NCBI GenBank assembly: GCA_019114205.1
Contig: DXFY01000045.1
Coordinates: 1-64,000, forward strand
Source of the DNA: Candidatus Tidjanibacter gallistercoris
GTDB lineage: Bacteria > Bacteroidota > Bacteroidia > Bacteroidales > Rikenellaceae
DNA: 64,000 bases
Direction: 5' to 3'
How positions within the stretch are numbered: the stretch's first letter is position 1; each line of letters begins with the position of its first letter. Below the pieces are notes generated by a model, which ran no database searches, was not told the DNA's origin, and saw only the letters and a list, made by a program, of their open reading frames with translations. Positions 10,034-20,113 of the stretch are shown in pieces. A program made the translations under genes and the position numbers.

Positions 10034-10501
10034 CTATGCGCCGAGCAGTTTCCGCAGGTCTCCGACCGACACGTCCATTCGGACGGATACCGCTTCCGGC
10101 GTCATTCCGGACGCGAGGAACCGGCGCGCGACCATGCGCATCGCTTCGCCCACCTCGACGAGGTGTCCGTCCGGGTCGTAAAACCGTACCACCCGTTGCC
10201 CCCAGGCGTGCTCGACCGGTTCCCCTAACCATTCAATGCGGAGGTAGCGTTTCAGCCGCTCCAGAAAGCCATCGAAATCCTCCTCCTCGAAATACAGTTC
10301 CATATTGCACGGCCTCGACAGCACGCACTCCTCCGGCAACCCGACGAGCCGGCCGAAATGCTGCTGTAAAACGAGACCGCAGGTGAAAGCCACGTCGATT
10401 CCGTAATCCTGCCACACCTCCAATCCGAACAACTCCTCATAAAACCTCCGCGCGGCGGCGATATCCGTCACCGACAAAACCGTACCGCCGTATCGCATCA
10501 T
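10034..10501 (-). CDS. VOC/glyoxalase family protein
   Basis: VLSVTDIAAARRFYEELFGLEV and VVRFYDPDGHLVEVGE motifs. Confidence 0.85.
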   Translation of the reverse strand: MMRYGGTVLSVTDIAAARRFYEELFGLEVWQDYGIDVAFTCGLVLQQHFGRLVGLPEECVLSRPCNMELYFEEEDFDGFLERLKRYLRIEWLGEPVEHAWGQRVVRFYDPDGHLVEVGEAMRMVARRFLASGMTPEAVSVRMDVSVGDLRKLLGA

Positions 10502-10513
10502 TTCGTTTCCGAA

Positions 10514-10861
10514 TCAATCGTGCACTTTCCCCGTATAAAAATTCGCACCGCCGAGCTTCCTTGCCGTCAGCCGGAAGCACACGCAGCCGTCCGGACATAC
10601 AAATTCCTTGACATACCGGCCGGTGCCGCCGACACGTTCCAAATCGCCGCCGCTGCGTACCGCCTCCATGACCGGGAACAGCACCGTCATCATCTTGGAA
10701 CAGATGCCCTCGCCCGCCGCATTGACCGGACAGCCGTAGGTACAGACATACCGGTCTCCGACCTCCTCCCCGTTGCGGCAATACCCTTCCGTACGGTCGC
10801 CGTGCAGGAATCCCGTCACCTCGATTTCAAACCCGTACTCTTCGTCAAACCATTTCTTCAT
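10514..10861 (-). CDS. TIGR04076-like small Cys-rich family protein
   Basis: 115-aa ORF from MKKWFDEEYGFEIEVTG; CPVNAAGEGICSKMMTVLFPVM. Confidence 0.6.
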   Translation of the reverse strand: MKKWFDEEYGFEIEVTGFLHGDRTEGYCRNGEEVGDRYVCTYGCPVNAAGEGICSKMMTVLFPVMEAVRSGGDLERVGGTGRYVKEFVCPDGCVCFRLTARKLGGANFYTGKVHD

Positions 10862-10951
10862 ACTCGTTCCTGTCGCTATGCCCCACCGTTTCGCGCCCGA
10901 CGAAAGCCCCGCCGCACCGAGCGGGACGGCTCCCCGCACGGAAGGGGCATA

Positions 10952-11158
10952 TCACTCCTCTGGAAGTACTCCGGCCTCGTCGTAAACGGGCCTCTTCCCG
11001 ACTCCTGCCTCATCCAGCGCCTCAGGTATCCGTTCGTCCACAGGCACCTCTTCCGCCAGGTCGGCCGCAAAAGCCGTTTCATCGTTCGTGCCTTCCGCAA
11101 AATCGTTGTTGCCGGTGGAATCCACCGTCCGGTCCGACCGTATCCTAATCTCTGCCAT
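10952..11158 (-). CDS. small acidic hypothetical protein
   Basis: 68-aa acidic ORF MAEIRIRSDRTVDSTGNNDFAEG... Confidence 0.4.
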   Translation of the reverse strand: MAEIRIRSDRTVDSTGNNDFAEGTNDETAFAADLAEEVPVDERIPEALDEAGVGKRPVYDEAGVLPEE

Positions 11159-11344
11159 ACCGCTTCGTTTTAGTAATCCGTCCGGGCGGGCCGCCTCCGG
11201 CCAATCGCCGCAGGCAGGCGCCCCACCCGTACTTTCCTAACGGACAAAAACGATACCACGGAGGGAAGCCCCGAACGGGAACGGACGGAAAGAACGGCGG
11301 AACGCACGCTGCAACCATGCGCGGTGCGCACGCCGCGGAGGGGC

Positions 11345-12466
11345 TCAGCGCGTCTTCTGCGAAAAGAAGCCGGTCACCTTATAAGTATAACGTTCGTCCC
11401 TGCGACGGATGCGCCGCATCCACGTGCCGTACAGATAGCCGAGCCCGTAGCCGTACAGCTGGATGAACGATGTCCACACGGAAAGCCAGCCGATGCGGAT
11501 GCTCCGGTTGCGCAGCGACGAGTCCGCGAACCACAACAGCATGAGCGCTCCGAAGGGAATGCCGAACCACCACGGCGCATAGGCGATGCCGAACACGGTC
11601 AGCAGCAGCCCGCCCCATTGGACGGGAGTTCCGAGCAGCCACAGGGCAGTCACGCCGATACAGGCGAGCAGAAACCACGGACTCGCATACCATGCTGCGA
11701 GCAGCATCGCCAGGGAACCCGCCGTAAAGAGCGACGGCAGCGCATACAGCACCCTGCGCGAAGCGGGATGGCGCATATCGAGATTTACCCGTGCCGTACC
11801 GAAAACGAAAACCTGTTTGAAGAAAAGACGCATGCTCGTCCTTCTCTTGTGGCACACCTTCGCATCGGGCAGAAACCAAGCCTGCGCTCCTGTCGCTGCC
11901 ACACGCATGCTGAAATCGATATCTTCTCCGATGCGCATGTCGCTGAAACCGCCTACCCGCTCGAACAGCGGACGCGCAATGCCGAGGTTGAAACTGCGCG
12001 GGGAGAACTTCCCGATGCTGTGCCGGCTGCCGCGGATGCCGCCCGTCGTGAAAACGGAGGTCATCGAATAGCTGACCGCTCGCTGCAACGGGCTGAAATC
12101 GGGCGCCGCCATATCCGGACCGCCGTAGAACTCGATGCCGCGGGCCTCCACCTCCGCATATACGGTGGCGAAATAATCCGGCGGGACAATGCAGTCGGAA
12201 TCCATGATGACGAAAAAGTCGCCGTGCGCATGGGCCGCCCCCGTATTGCGGGCCGCCGCAGGGCCGCCGTTGGGCTGACGGACATAACAGATATCCAGCC
12301 GGTCGGCATACTCGCGGACCACCCTGTCCGAAGCGAGATGCGGCGCGGAACCGTCCTCGACGACGACCGTCTCGAAATCGCGCCGCGTCTGGCGCGTCAG
12401 CGAGTCGAGCAGCTCGCGCGTCTCCTGCGGCCGGTTGTACACGGGTATGATAAGCGATACGAACAT
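11345..12466 (-). CDS. glycosyltransferase family 2 with C-terminal TM segments
   Basis: FVSLIIPVYNRPQETRELLDSL, DSDCIVPPDY, GEDIDFSMRV motifs. Confidence 0.88.
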   Translation of the reverse strand: MFVSLIIPVYNRPQETRELLDSLTRQTRRDFETVVVEDGSAPHLASDRVVREYADRLDICYVRQPNGGPAAARNTGAAHAHGDFFVIMDSDCIVPPDYFATVYAEVEARGIEFYGGPDMAAPDFSPLQRAVSYSMTSVFTTGGIRGSRHSIGKFSPRSFNLGIARPLFERVGGFSDMRIGEDIDFSMRVAATGAQAWFLPDAKVCHKRRTSMRLFFKQVFVFGTARVNLDMRHPASRRVLYALPSLFTAGSLAMLLAAWYASPWFLLACIGVTALWLLGTPVQWGGLLLTVFGIAYAPWWFGIPFGALMLLWFADSSLRNRSIRIGWLSVWTSFIQLYGYGLGYLYGTWMRRIRRRDERYTYKVTGFFSQKTR

Positions 12467-12491
12467 CCTGTTTCCTTTTTCGACTACGCTG

Positions 12492-12499
12492 CAAAGATA
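12492..12499 (-). promoter_or_regulatory. -7 element (TATCTTTG on minus strand) for the GT2 gene
   Basis: caaagata on plus strand, 26 nt upstream of the GT2 start. Confidence 0.55.
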
Positions 12500-12934
12500 G
12501 GTTTATATTGGATGAAAAAGAACGGTTTCCGCCGAATGCGTTCCACCGGGAGTCCGGCAGGGCAACGCAGCCGAAGCGAACATGCGGTCCATCAGCGTCG
12601 AGTTGCGGCCGCGCCTGGCGCGTATCGCCTGCCTTACGACGGCAAGGCCCTTTCCCCGCCCGCAGGCGGACGAACGGCGGCAGGCGGACGACACGCATGC
12701 ATCCAACTGCCGGGTACCCGATACAACCGAACCGCACGGCTGCGAATGCCGTGCACAGGCTGTTAGGGACGCTGCACTATCCGGAGCGGACAGGTCGTCG
12801 CATCCGTCTGTCGCACCCGGTGCGAACGAGTACAGGCCGAAAGACGGCGCCGGAAAACAAAGCAGGACGCGGCGCTTCCTGCGGCATACCGTCGCCTTTC
12901 CCCGGCGGCGGCACACCCACGACCGCGCACGAAA

Positions 12935-12957
12935 GAAGGCGGCCCGAAGCCGCCTTC
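12935..12957 (-). terminator. terminator of the bacterioferritin-like gene
   Basis: GAAGGCGGC-CCGAA-GCCGCCTTC hairpin downstream of 12981..13475. Confidence 0.6.
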
Positions 12958-12980
12958 CGCAAGACATGCCGCAAAAGAGA

Positions 12981-13475
12981 CTATTCCGCATGCTTGAGGT
13001 TGTCCACCACCTGAAGCGCAAGGTATTCCTTGCCGTACTCCCTGGAGTTCTCCATCTCCAGCCGGAACTGGTCCATGTGGTCCTCCTCCACGACGAGGAT
13101 ATCCTCGAACAGCTTGTGCGAACCGGCGTCGCCGATGGCGGCCGTCTCCTTCGACCACGCGTTGTAATCCTCGATGGTGCATTTTTCCAGTTCGCGCGCA
13201 TAATCGAGCATTTCAGGAACTTCCGTAATATGCTTCACGCCCTTCGCGAGCACCATCTTCACTTCGCCTTCGAGGAAAAGAATGCGTTCGGCGAATTCCT
13301 CGGCGTGCTTCATCTCCTGAATGGCGGTTCTTTTGAAATACTGCGCCAGCGGACGATATCCCTTGTCCTCGCAGATGAAATGGAAATACATGTACTGCAA
13401 CGATGCCGTGTTTTCTTCCGCGAGCGCATTGTTGAGCAGGTCGATACTGCGCTCATACTTTTTGTCGTTTGCCAT
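12981..13475 (-). CDS. bacterioferritin-like protein
   Basis: Ferritin-like diiron motifs (NALAEENTASLQYMYFHF, QEMKHAEEFAERILFLEG, EEDHMDQF). Confidence 0.88.
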   Translation of the reverse strand: MANDKKYERSIDLLNNALAEENTASLQYMYFHFICEDKGYRPLAQYFKRTAIQEMKHAEEFAERILFLEGEVKMVLAKGVKHITEVPEMLDYARELEKCTIEDYNAWSKETAAIGDAGSHKLFEDILVVEEDHMDQFRLEMENSREYGKEYLALQVVDNLKHAE

Positions 13476-13599
13476 AATCCTTAAAGTTTAAGTATGCTAT
13501 CCGGAAACAATCCGTATTACGAAAAGACAGCAAATTCCGTACCCGGCCGCACGCGGAAGGCAGCGGACCGCATTTTTCCGGCCTCCCGGCACATGTATT

Positions 13600-14322
13600 T
13601 CAGACCAGCTCGAAAGCGAGCCGGCACACGGCCTCTCCGCTGCCGTTGCGTATCTCGAAAAGGGGTTCGTCCGCACCGCATGCGAAGATGCGGAGCCGTT
13701 CGCCGTAATGCACCTCCCGGAGGAAATTGATGTCCGTCCGGGCGAATCGTTTCTCCCGCAGCACCTCCAACGGCAGCGTATCGACCACCCACTGTATGTA
13801 TTTCACGCTGTTGGCGTGGCAGTTGAAATCGAGGTCGCTGTACACCACGTCATGTTCGTACTCCCGTTCCGCATCGGGCGTCCCCAGCCTGCGCGGCAGG
13901 GCGGCCGGCAGGGGAAAATCCTGCGTCATCGAATCGCAGGCCCGCAGCGAGTGCAGGTCGAGCATGCGCCGGGCCGAAAGGTCCATCATGGCCCAGTTGG
14001 TGACCGCACACGCTGCGGGGGTTCCGTCCTCCCCGAACACTTCGAAATTACGGGTGGTCATGGCACGGGTGACGTCGCTCACCCACGTGGCAATCCTTAT
14101 GCGCTCGTACTCGGCAGGCATCCGCACCACTTCCAGCGCCATGCGCACGAGTACCCACGAAGCGTTGCGCATGTTGAGGTCGCGTACCCCGAAACCGCCC
14201 CGGTCGGCATCCTCGCCGGCCGTATGGAGTATGTAATCGGCGAGCGACATCAGCGTGGCCCGCTTCATGAAATCCGAATCGCGCGGTTCTATCCTGTAAT
14301 TATATTCCCTTTTCTTCTCCAT
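13600..14322 (-). CDS. acyl-ACP thioesterase family protein
   Basis: Two hot-dog halves; YSDLDFNCHANSVKYIQWVVDTLP motif. Confidence 0.82.
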   Translation of the reverse strand: MEKKREYNYRIEPRDSDFMKRATLMSLADYILHTAGEDADRGGFGVRDLNMRNASWVLVRMALEVVRMPAEYERIRIATWVSDVTRAMTTRNFEVFGEDGTPAACAVTNWAMMDLSARRMLDLHSLRACDSMTQDFPLPAALPRRLGTPDAEREYEHDVVYSDLDFNCHANSVKYIQWVVDTLPLEVLREKRFARTDINFLREVHYGERLRIFACGADEPLFEIRNGSGEAVCRLAFELV

Positions 14323-14473
14323 AAAACTATAATAATTATTAACTTGCCGGAGTATTCAGAACCGTTCCGACACTCCGGAACGAATTCCGGCTCCCCCCAA
14401 GATACGCACAATCCCGCGAATCTGCAAGGACGTATTACGGAAGGATGATAAGGTTAAAAATAAAAATATATCG

Positions 14474-14548
14474 AAAAACAATAAAAAACTATTGTTTTTA
14501 CGGGAAAGAGCGCTATATTTGCATATCGAATAACGATAAATAGTTATT
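14474..14548 (+). promoter_or_regulatory. promoter of the DUF2975/HTH pair with two inverted repeats
   Basis: AAAAACAATA-N6-TATTGTTTTT (14474-14499), TATATTTG at 14514-14521, AATAAC-N8-GTTATT (14529-14548). Confidence 0.6.
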
Positions 14549-14553
14549 GAATC

Positions 14554-15258
14554 ATGAAGTCGAAGAAAATCATCCTGCGCCGCATCACCACGCTGTACGT
14601 CGTCTTCTTCGTGGTAATCGTCTTCGGAATCATCCAGACGGTCTCCCGGTTTTCGGGCGAAGACTTCAATACGGGACGGAACGATGCGCGGCGGATGGTG
14701 GCGGCCGAGAAGATGGAGGACGGTCGGAACGTGGAACTGCTTTACGAACTGCGGGTGGCCACCAGTACGACCGACTTCGACATCCCCATCTACCGCAACG
14801 ATGCCGACAACGTCACGCTTCGGGCCCGCCCGGCTCTGCTCGACCTGGTGGCGGTCATGCCCGACGGCGTATCGCTCGGCGGTTTCGCCTTCAACTCCTA
14901 CAGCATCACGTACGGCATTCTGGCCATGCTGATTTACGCCGCCATTTTCGTCATCCTGTTCGTCATCATCGGCTCGCTGCGGAAAAGCATCCGGAACGAC
15001 GACGTGTTCCGCAAATCGAACATAGCGCTCACACGCGCCATCGGCATACTGCTCATCGCCGCTTCGCTGCTCTTCTCGCTGATGAGCTGGCTCGAAGCAC
15101 GGGCGGCGGCCCCCTATTTCGCCGGCAGCCCCTATGCCATCAATACGGCATTCCCGTTCAATTTCGGGGAAATCATCATGGGGGTACTCATTTTCATCAT
15201 CGCGGAGATATTCTCCATCAGTTCGTCGCTCAGCGAGGAACAGAAACTCACCATCTGA
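14554..15258 (+). CDS. DUF2975-like membrane protein
   Basis: Four hydrophobic segments; paired with a downstream short HTH gene, as is common for this family. Confidence 0.7.
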   Translation: MKSKKIILRRITTLYVVFFVVIVFGIIQTVSRFSGEDFNTGRNDARRMVAAEKMEDGRNVELLYELRVATSTTDFDIPIYRNDADNVTLRARPALLDLVAVMPDGVSLGGFAFNSYSITYGILAMLIYAAIFVILFVIIGSLRKSIRNDDVFRKSNIALTRAIGILLIAASLLFSLMSWLEARAAAPYFAGSPYAINTAFPFNFGEIIMGVLIFIIAEIFSISSSLSEEQKLTI

Positions 15259-15303
15259 CGGCAGGGAGGGAACAAACGGAAAAGCAAGAAGGGAAAAAGG
15301 GAA

Positions 15304-15549
15304 ATGGCGATTATAATCAACATAGACGTCATGATGGCCAAACGGAAGATGTCGCTAAACGAACTTTCCGAACGCGTCAACATCACCCAGGCCAACATGT
15401 CGATTCTGAAGACCGGCAAGGCGAAGGCCATCCGCATATCGACGCTCGACGCGATATGCCGGGTGCTGGAATGCCAGCCGGGAGACATCATCGAATACCG
15501 TCCGGACGAACCGCAGGACGAAACGGAGCGGGACGGGAAGATACGCTAA
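15304..15549 (+). CDS. short XRE/YozG-like HTH transcriptional regulator
   Basis: MMAKRKMSLNELSERVNITQANMSILKTGKAKAIRISTLDAICRVLECQPGDIIEY. Confidence 0.9.
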   Translation: MAIIINIDVMMAKRKMSLNELSERVNITQANMSILKTGKAKAIRISTLDAICRVLECQPGDIIEYRPDEPQDETERDGKIR

Positions 15550-15594
15550 CAGGACAACACGGATAATTCAATCAACTTTTTAAAAGTTTATTTT

Positions 15595-18402
15595 ATGATT
15601 AAGAGAATCTTTTTAACGGTAGCTGCAACGCTCGCAGCCGTTACGGGGCTGTTCGCTCAGGAGCTTCCCGACGACCCGGAAGTACGCAAGGGCGTGCTCG
15701 ACAACGGGATGACGTACTACATCCGCCACAACTCCAAACCCGCCAACCAGGCCGAGTTCTGGATTTTCGACAACGTAGGCGCGCTTCAGGAAGAGGATTC
15801 CCAGCAGGGTCTCGCACACTTCCTCGAACACATGGCCTTCAACGGAACGCAGAACTTCCCCGGCAAGGAGATGATTAACTACCTGGAAAGCATCGGCGTG
15901 AAATTCGGTGCCAACCTCAACGCCTTCACCGCACAGGAAATGACGTGCTACAACATGTCCAACGTGCCCATCACCCGCGAAGGCGTCATCGACTCCGCAC
16001 TGCTCATTCTCCACGACTGGGCTTATTACATCACCCTCGACGGCGATGAAATCGACAACGAACGCGGCGTCATCGTCGAAGAGCTCCGCACCCGCAACAG
16101 CGCGGGATGGCGTACGAACGAAAAGATGCGTCCCTTCTTGTACGGCGATACGCGGTACACCCACCGCAACATCATAGGCAGCGAGGAAGGTCTCCGCACA
16201 TTCGAACACAAGGAGCTCCGCGACTTCTACCACCGCTGGTACCGTACCGACATGCAGGCCATCATGATTGTCGGCGACTTCGACGTGGACATGATGGAGC
16301 AGAAGGTCATAGCGCTCATGTCGGACATTCCGGCTGTAGAGAACCCCGAACCGAAACAGGAAATCGTGGTTGCCCCGAACGAAGAACCCGTCGTAGGCAT
16401 CATCACCGACCCCGAACTGACCGGTACGAACGTCACGCTGTACATCAAACGGGACCCCATGCCCCGTGAATACAACAAGACGGCGGACGTGGCCCTGCTC
16501 GACATGCTCGACCAGTTCATGATGACCATCGCCGACGAACGCCTGAGCGACATCGCCCAGAAGCCCGACGCACCGTTCGTATCGGCAGGCATGTACAGCG
16601 GTTACATGGTCAACGCGATGGACGCCACCCTCGTACAGGCCAACGCCCGCGACGGCGAAGCCCTCAGGGCATTCGACGCGATGTACACCGAGGTGGAAAA
16701 GATGATACGATTCGGCTTCACGCAGTCCGAGTTCGACCGTGCCAAAACCGAAATCGAACGTCAGATACAGCAGGAATACGACCGCCGCGACGACCGCCGC
16801 AGCGACGAATTCATGTGGACGTTCATCTACAACTACATGCTCAACGCCCCCATGATGAGCGCACAGGACGAATACGAGCTCAACAACTACCTGCTGCAGG
16901 TCATCAACCTCGACATGCTCAACCAGTTCGTACAGCAGATGCGCCTCACCCCGACCAACCAGGTAGTCATCGTCATGGCGCCTGAAAAGGAAGGCACCGT
17001 CATCCCGACCGCAGAACAGATAGAGGAGACCATCGCCAAGGTACACGCAGCCGAATTGCAGGCCGACATCGAGGACTTCGTAATCGAACCGCTCATCCCG
17101 GCCAAGACGAAACTCAAAGGCTCGAAGGTGACGAAGACCGAAACCGACAAGTTCGGCGCCACGATATGGACGCTCAAGAACGGCGCGAAGGTCGTCGTAC
17201 TTCCCACCGACTTCAAAGCAGACGAAGTGACGATGCAAGTGATTTCCAAGGGCGGCAAATCGGTACTGGCCGACGACGAAATGCTCTCGGCCGACGTACT
17301 GCCCAACTATACCGCTTTGGCCGGCCTCGGCAAATTCAACGCCAGCGACCTGCGCAAGCAGCTTACCGGCAAGATGGCCAGCGTAAGTCCGTTCATCGGC
17401 AACTACAGCAACGGCTTCTATGCTTCGGCATCGCCCAAAGACCTCGAAACGATGCTCCAGCTGCTTTACCTGTCGTTCACCTCGCCCCGGTTCGATGAAA
17501 GCGATTTCAACGTGATGATGGACAAGCTCGAAGCTGCATACCTGAACATGGCCAGCAACCCGATGTTCCAGCTTCAGGATACGCTGACCAGCACGCTCTA
17601 CAACCACAGCCCGCGCCGTACGATGCTCACGTACGACAAGCTCTCGGAAATCGACTTCGCGAAGTTGCAGGAAATTTACAACAAGCTGTACAGCAACGCG
17701 GACGACTTCACCTACACCATCGTGGGCAATGTAGACCTCGATACGCTGAAACCGCTCGTAGAGAAATACATCGGCTCGCTGCCCAAAACCAAACAGGGAT
17801 ATTCGTGGGTCGACGACGGCGTAAGGTACCCGAAAGGCAAGGTGGTCAATCACTTCTCCACCGAAATGGAGATGCCCAAGACCAGCGTGCTCACCATCTT
17901 CACCGGCGAAATGCCCTATACGCTCGAAAACATCCTCGCAATGGATATCCTGTCGCAGATTCTCGACATCCGCTACACCGCCACCCTGCGCGAGGAGAAG
18001 GGCGGAACCTACGGTGTCCAGACTTCGGGCGATGCCTCCTTCGCACCGGTGCAGACCTATATGCTCTTCACCATATTCGATACCGACCCGGCCATGGCCG
18101 ACGAACTCAAGCAGGACATTGTGAACGAGATTCAAAAACTCTCCGAAGAGGGCGTGAAGGAAGAAGACCTCAGCAAGATTAAGGAATACTTCGCAAAACA
18201 GTATCCCGACCAGATTAAACAGAACGGTTACTGGCTGAGCACCCTCGTCAATTACCACCTCTACGGTTACGACCTCGACGAAAACTACATGGAGACGGTG
18301 AACGGCTTCACGTCCGACTACTTCAAGAAACTCGCCGCAAAAATCCTCGCAGACGGTAACGTAGTCGAAATTCTCATGACCCCCGAAACCGCTGCGGAAT
18401 AG
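15595..18402 (+). CDS. M16 family zinc metallopeptidase
   Basis: Signal peptide, HFLEHMAFNGT (HxxEH), ERGVIVEEL downstream Glu region, second M16 half. Confidence 0.93.
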   Translation: MIKRIFLTVAATLAAVTGLFAQELPDDPEVRKGVLDNGMTYYIRHNSKPANQAEFWIFDNVGALQEEDSQQGLAHFLEHMAFNGTQNFPGKEMINYLESIGVKFGANLNAFTAQEMTCYNMSNVPITREGVIDSALLILHDWAYYITLDGDEIDNERGVIVEELRTRNSAGWRTNEKMRPFLYGDTRYTHRNIIGSEEGLRTFEHKELRDFYHRWYRTDMQAIMIVGDFDVDMMEQKVIALMSDIPAVENPEPKQEIVVAPNEEPVVGIITDPELTGTNVTLYIKRDPMPREYNKTADVALLDMLDQFMMTIADERLSDIAQKPDAPFVSAGMYSGYMVNAMDATLVQANARDGEALRAFDAMYTEVEKMIRFGFTQSEFDRAKTEIERQIQQEYDRRDDRRSDEFMWTFIYNYMLNAPMMSAQDEYELNNYLLQVINLDMLNQFVQQMRLTPTNQVVIVMAPEKEGTVIPTAEQIEETIAKVHAAELQADIEDFVIEPLIPAKTKLKGSKVTKTETDKFGATIWTLKNGAKVVVLPTDFKADEVTMQVISKGGKSVLADDEMLSADVLPNYTALAGLGKFNASDLRKQLTGKMASVSPFIGNYSNGFYASASPKDLETMLQLLYLSFTSPRFDESDFNVMMDKLEAAYLNMASNPMFQLQDTLTSTLYNHSPRRTMLTYDKLSEIDFAKLQEIYNKLYSNADDFTYTIVGNVDLDTLKPLVEKYIGSLPKTKQGYSWVDDGVRYPKGKVVNHFSTEMEMPKTSVLTIFTGEMPYTLENILAMDILSQILDIRYTATLREEKGGTYGVQTSGDASFAPVQTYMLFTIFDTDPAMADELKQDIVNEIQKLSEEGVKEEDLSKIKEYFAKQYPDQIKQNGYWLSTLVNYHLYGYDLDENYMETVNGFTSDYFKKLAAKILADGNVVEILMTPETAAE

Positions 18403-18425
18403 TCTCCGCACCATACTCGAAACGA

Positions 18426-18459
18426 CGAAGGCCCCGATGCGGGGCCTTCGCTGTTTTTC
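18426..18459 (+). terminator. terminator after the M16 peptidase gene
   Basis: CGAAGGCCCC-GATGC-GGGGCCTTCG followed by CTGTTTTT. Confidence 0.85.
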
Positions 18460-19189
18460 GTTCCCGCCCCTGCGAAAGGAGAACGGACGCATGCACACTT
18501 TCCGCAATCCACCGATGCACAACATCCCGACAGCGACGTCCCGGGCAAAAAGGAGCGATACAAAATTGCCGTAAGGAAAGACGTGCAGGCGATGCCCTTC
18601 GGAATGACAACCGGTCGGAAAATCCGAAGGCTGCTCCCAAAGACAGAACGAAACGCCCGACGCTAAAATACAGAACGCCCGTCGATGTCCGGAAAGGACT
18701 CCGACAGCCCGGCCTCACCGCGCAGGACGCTCTTGCGGAGCCGCAATCGCCGTTACACCCTCCTCCGGCAGGACATACGGAAAGCAGCGACACCGCAGCC
18801 TGCCGGTGCCCATCTATGGTCGGACATCGAATTTCCGGACACGTCCCGTGCTGCGGACGATGAAGTTCGGCAGTTCGCAGCGTTCCTCACCTGCGATTGC
18901 GGAAACAGGAGGATATTTCCCGAACGGCCGGAACGTCATCCCCCCCAGCAATAATCCTGTCGCAGCCACCGAAGCATCGGGACGAGGCCCCGACAACAAC
19001 TGTGCCCGTCCGGCACCGGTCGCCACCGCGCAGTCCGATGCGGTACAAGGGAAGACGCGTGCCGCACAAATGCCCCAAACAGGCGAACAGGCCTGCATCG
19101 GATTCGTCCGACTGTTCCAATCGTTTCGGACGACAGTACGCCGACGTGCAATCTCAGGCAGTCGTGCGTTCCTTCCCCCGCAAAAAGAA

Positions 19190-19212
19190 AAAGGATGATA
19201 TACCCATCCTTT
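19190..19212 (-). terminator. possible terminator for the OM protein gene
   Basis: AAAGGATG-N7-CATCCTTT with an A-rich run that gives a U-tract on the minus strand. Confidence 0.5.
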
Positions 19213-19372
19213 CCATTGTTAACAGGGAAAACGGTACTCCGCCAAAGCGAAAGGCATGTAGCCATGGAAAATCCAAATGTTTCTGAGGCCGATACCGAAT
19301 GTTATCCGGTCGTCATTCCGCAGCCAGAATCGGGAGCCCATCAGGTTCGGAAGCGGCGCCTGCCTTAGGCCG

Positions 19373-20113
19373 TCACATGCGGAAAGAGAGCCCTCCCGTG
19401 AAATTGACATCCTCCAGCGCAGGGTTCCAGCTGACGGAGGTGAAAATGCCGAACTCCAGTCCGGCGAGCCCCTCGAACGTCCAGCTGCGCCCGGCACTGA
19501 TGAAGATGTCCTGTACGTAGAAATCGCGATCGATGCCGTACACGCCGACGGAGTTCCACGGTACCACGCCGATGCCGGCCCGCAGCTCGATGCCCTTCAC
19601 GGCGAACGGGTACGATACCTCCGCGTAGGAGGCGTACGCCCGCCGGCCCGCAGCATTATAATCCGAACCGCCCCACACGGTGGTGTACCAGGCGAGCGTC
19701 ACGGGCACCTGCTCGGACACCCGCCACTTGACGCCCGCTTCGATACGGTGCGGAGAACCCTTCGTGAAATCGAAATAGCCGTACCGCTTCTGCCCCGCGG
19801 GCGTGACGCAGTAGATATCGGCGAGCGACAGGGAAACCGGGCCGAGTTCATAGGCAACCGTCAAGTCCATTTCCTTGTACGACGCCGCGGCGAAATCGGT
19901 CGTACCCCACGCCGCGACGGAAAAGTTCCCCGCCTGCATCGCAAGGGAAGGCTGTATGCTGGCACCCGCTTCCCGCAGGCCACGCCACATGTAATTGCTC
20001 ACGATATCCACCTCTCCCGAAAACACAACGCCGCACCGCTGCTCCTGTGCATACGCTCCGCTGGCGAAGATGACCGCCACGACGGTCGCTATTCCTTTCA
20101 TCCAATGCTTCAT
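19373..20113 (-). CDS. putative outer membrane protein (TorF/porin-like)
   Basis: Signal peptide MKHWMKGIATVVAVIFASGAYAQ; VDIVSNYMWRGLREAGASIQP; barrel-like C-terminus. Confidence 0.7.
   Translation of the reverse strand: MKHWMKGIATVVAVIFASGAYAQEQRCGVVFSGEVDIVSNYMWRGLREAGASIQPSLAMQAGNFSVAAWGTTDFAAASYKEMDLTVAYELGPVSLSLADIYCVTPAGQKRYGYFDFTKGSPHRIEAGVKWRVSEQVPVTLAWYTTVWGGSDYNAAGRRAYASYAEVSYPFAVKGIELRAGIGVVPWNSVGVYGIDRDFYVQDIFISAGRSWTFEGLAGLEFGIFTSVSWNPALEDVNFTGGLSFRM

Noticed and set aside
15613-18525. 970-aa antisense ORF opposite the M16 peptidase
   Set aside because: Shadow ORF produced by GC-rich codon usage; the sense strand encodes an unmistakable M16 protein.
19219-19497. 92-aa ORF with a protein-like tail (GSRFWLRNDDRITFGIGLRNIWIFHGYMPFALAEYRFPC) considered as a frameshifted end of the OM protein
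   Set aside because: The OM protein ends normally (GGLSFRM*), and I could not assign the other frame to any family, so support was insufficient.
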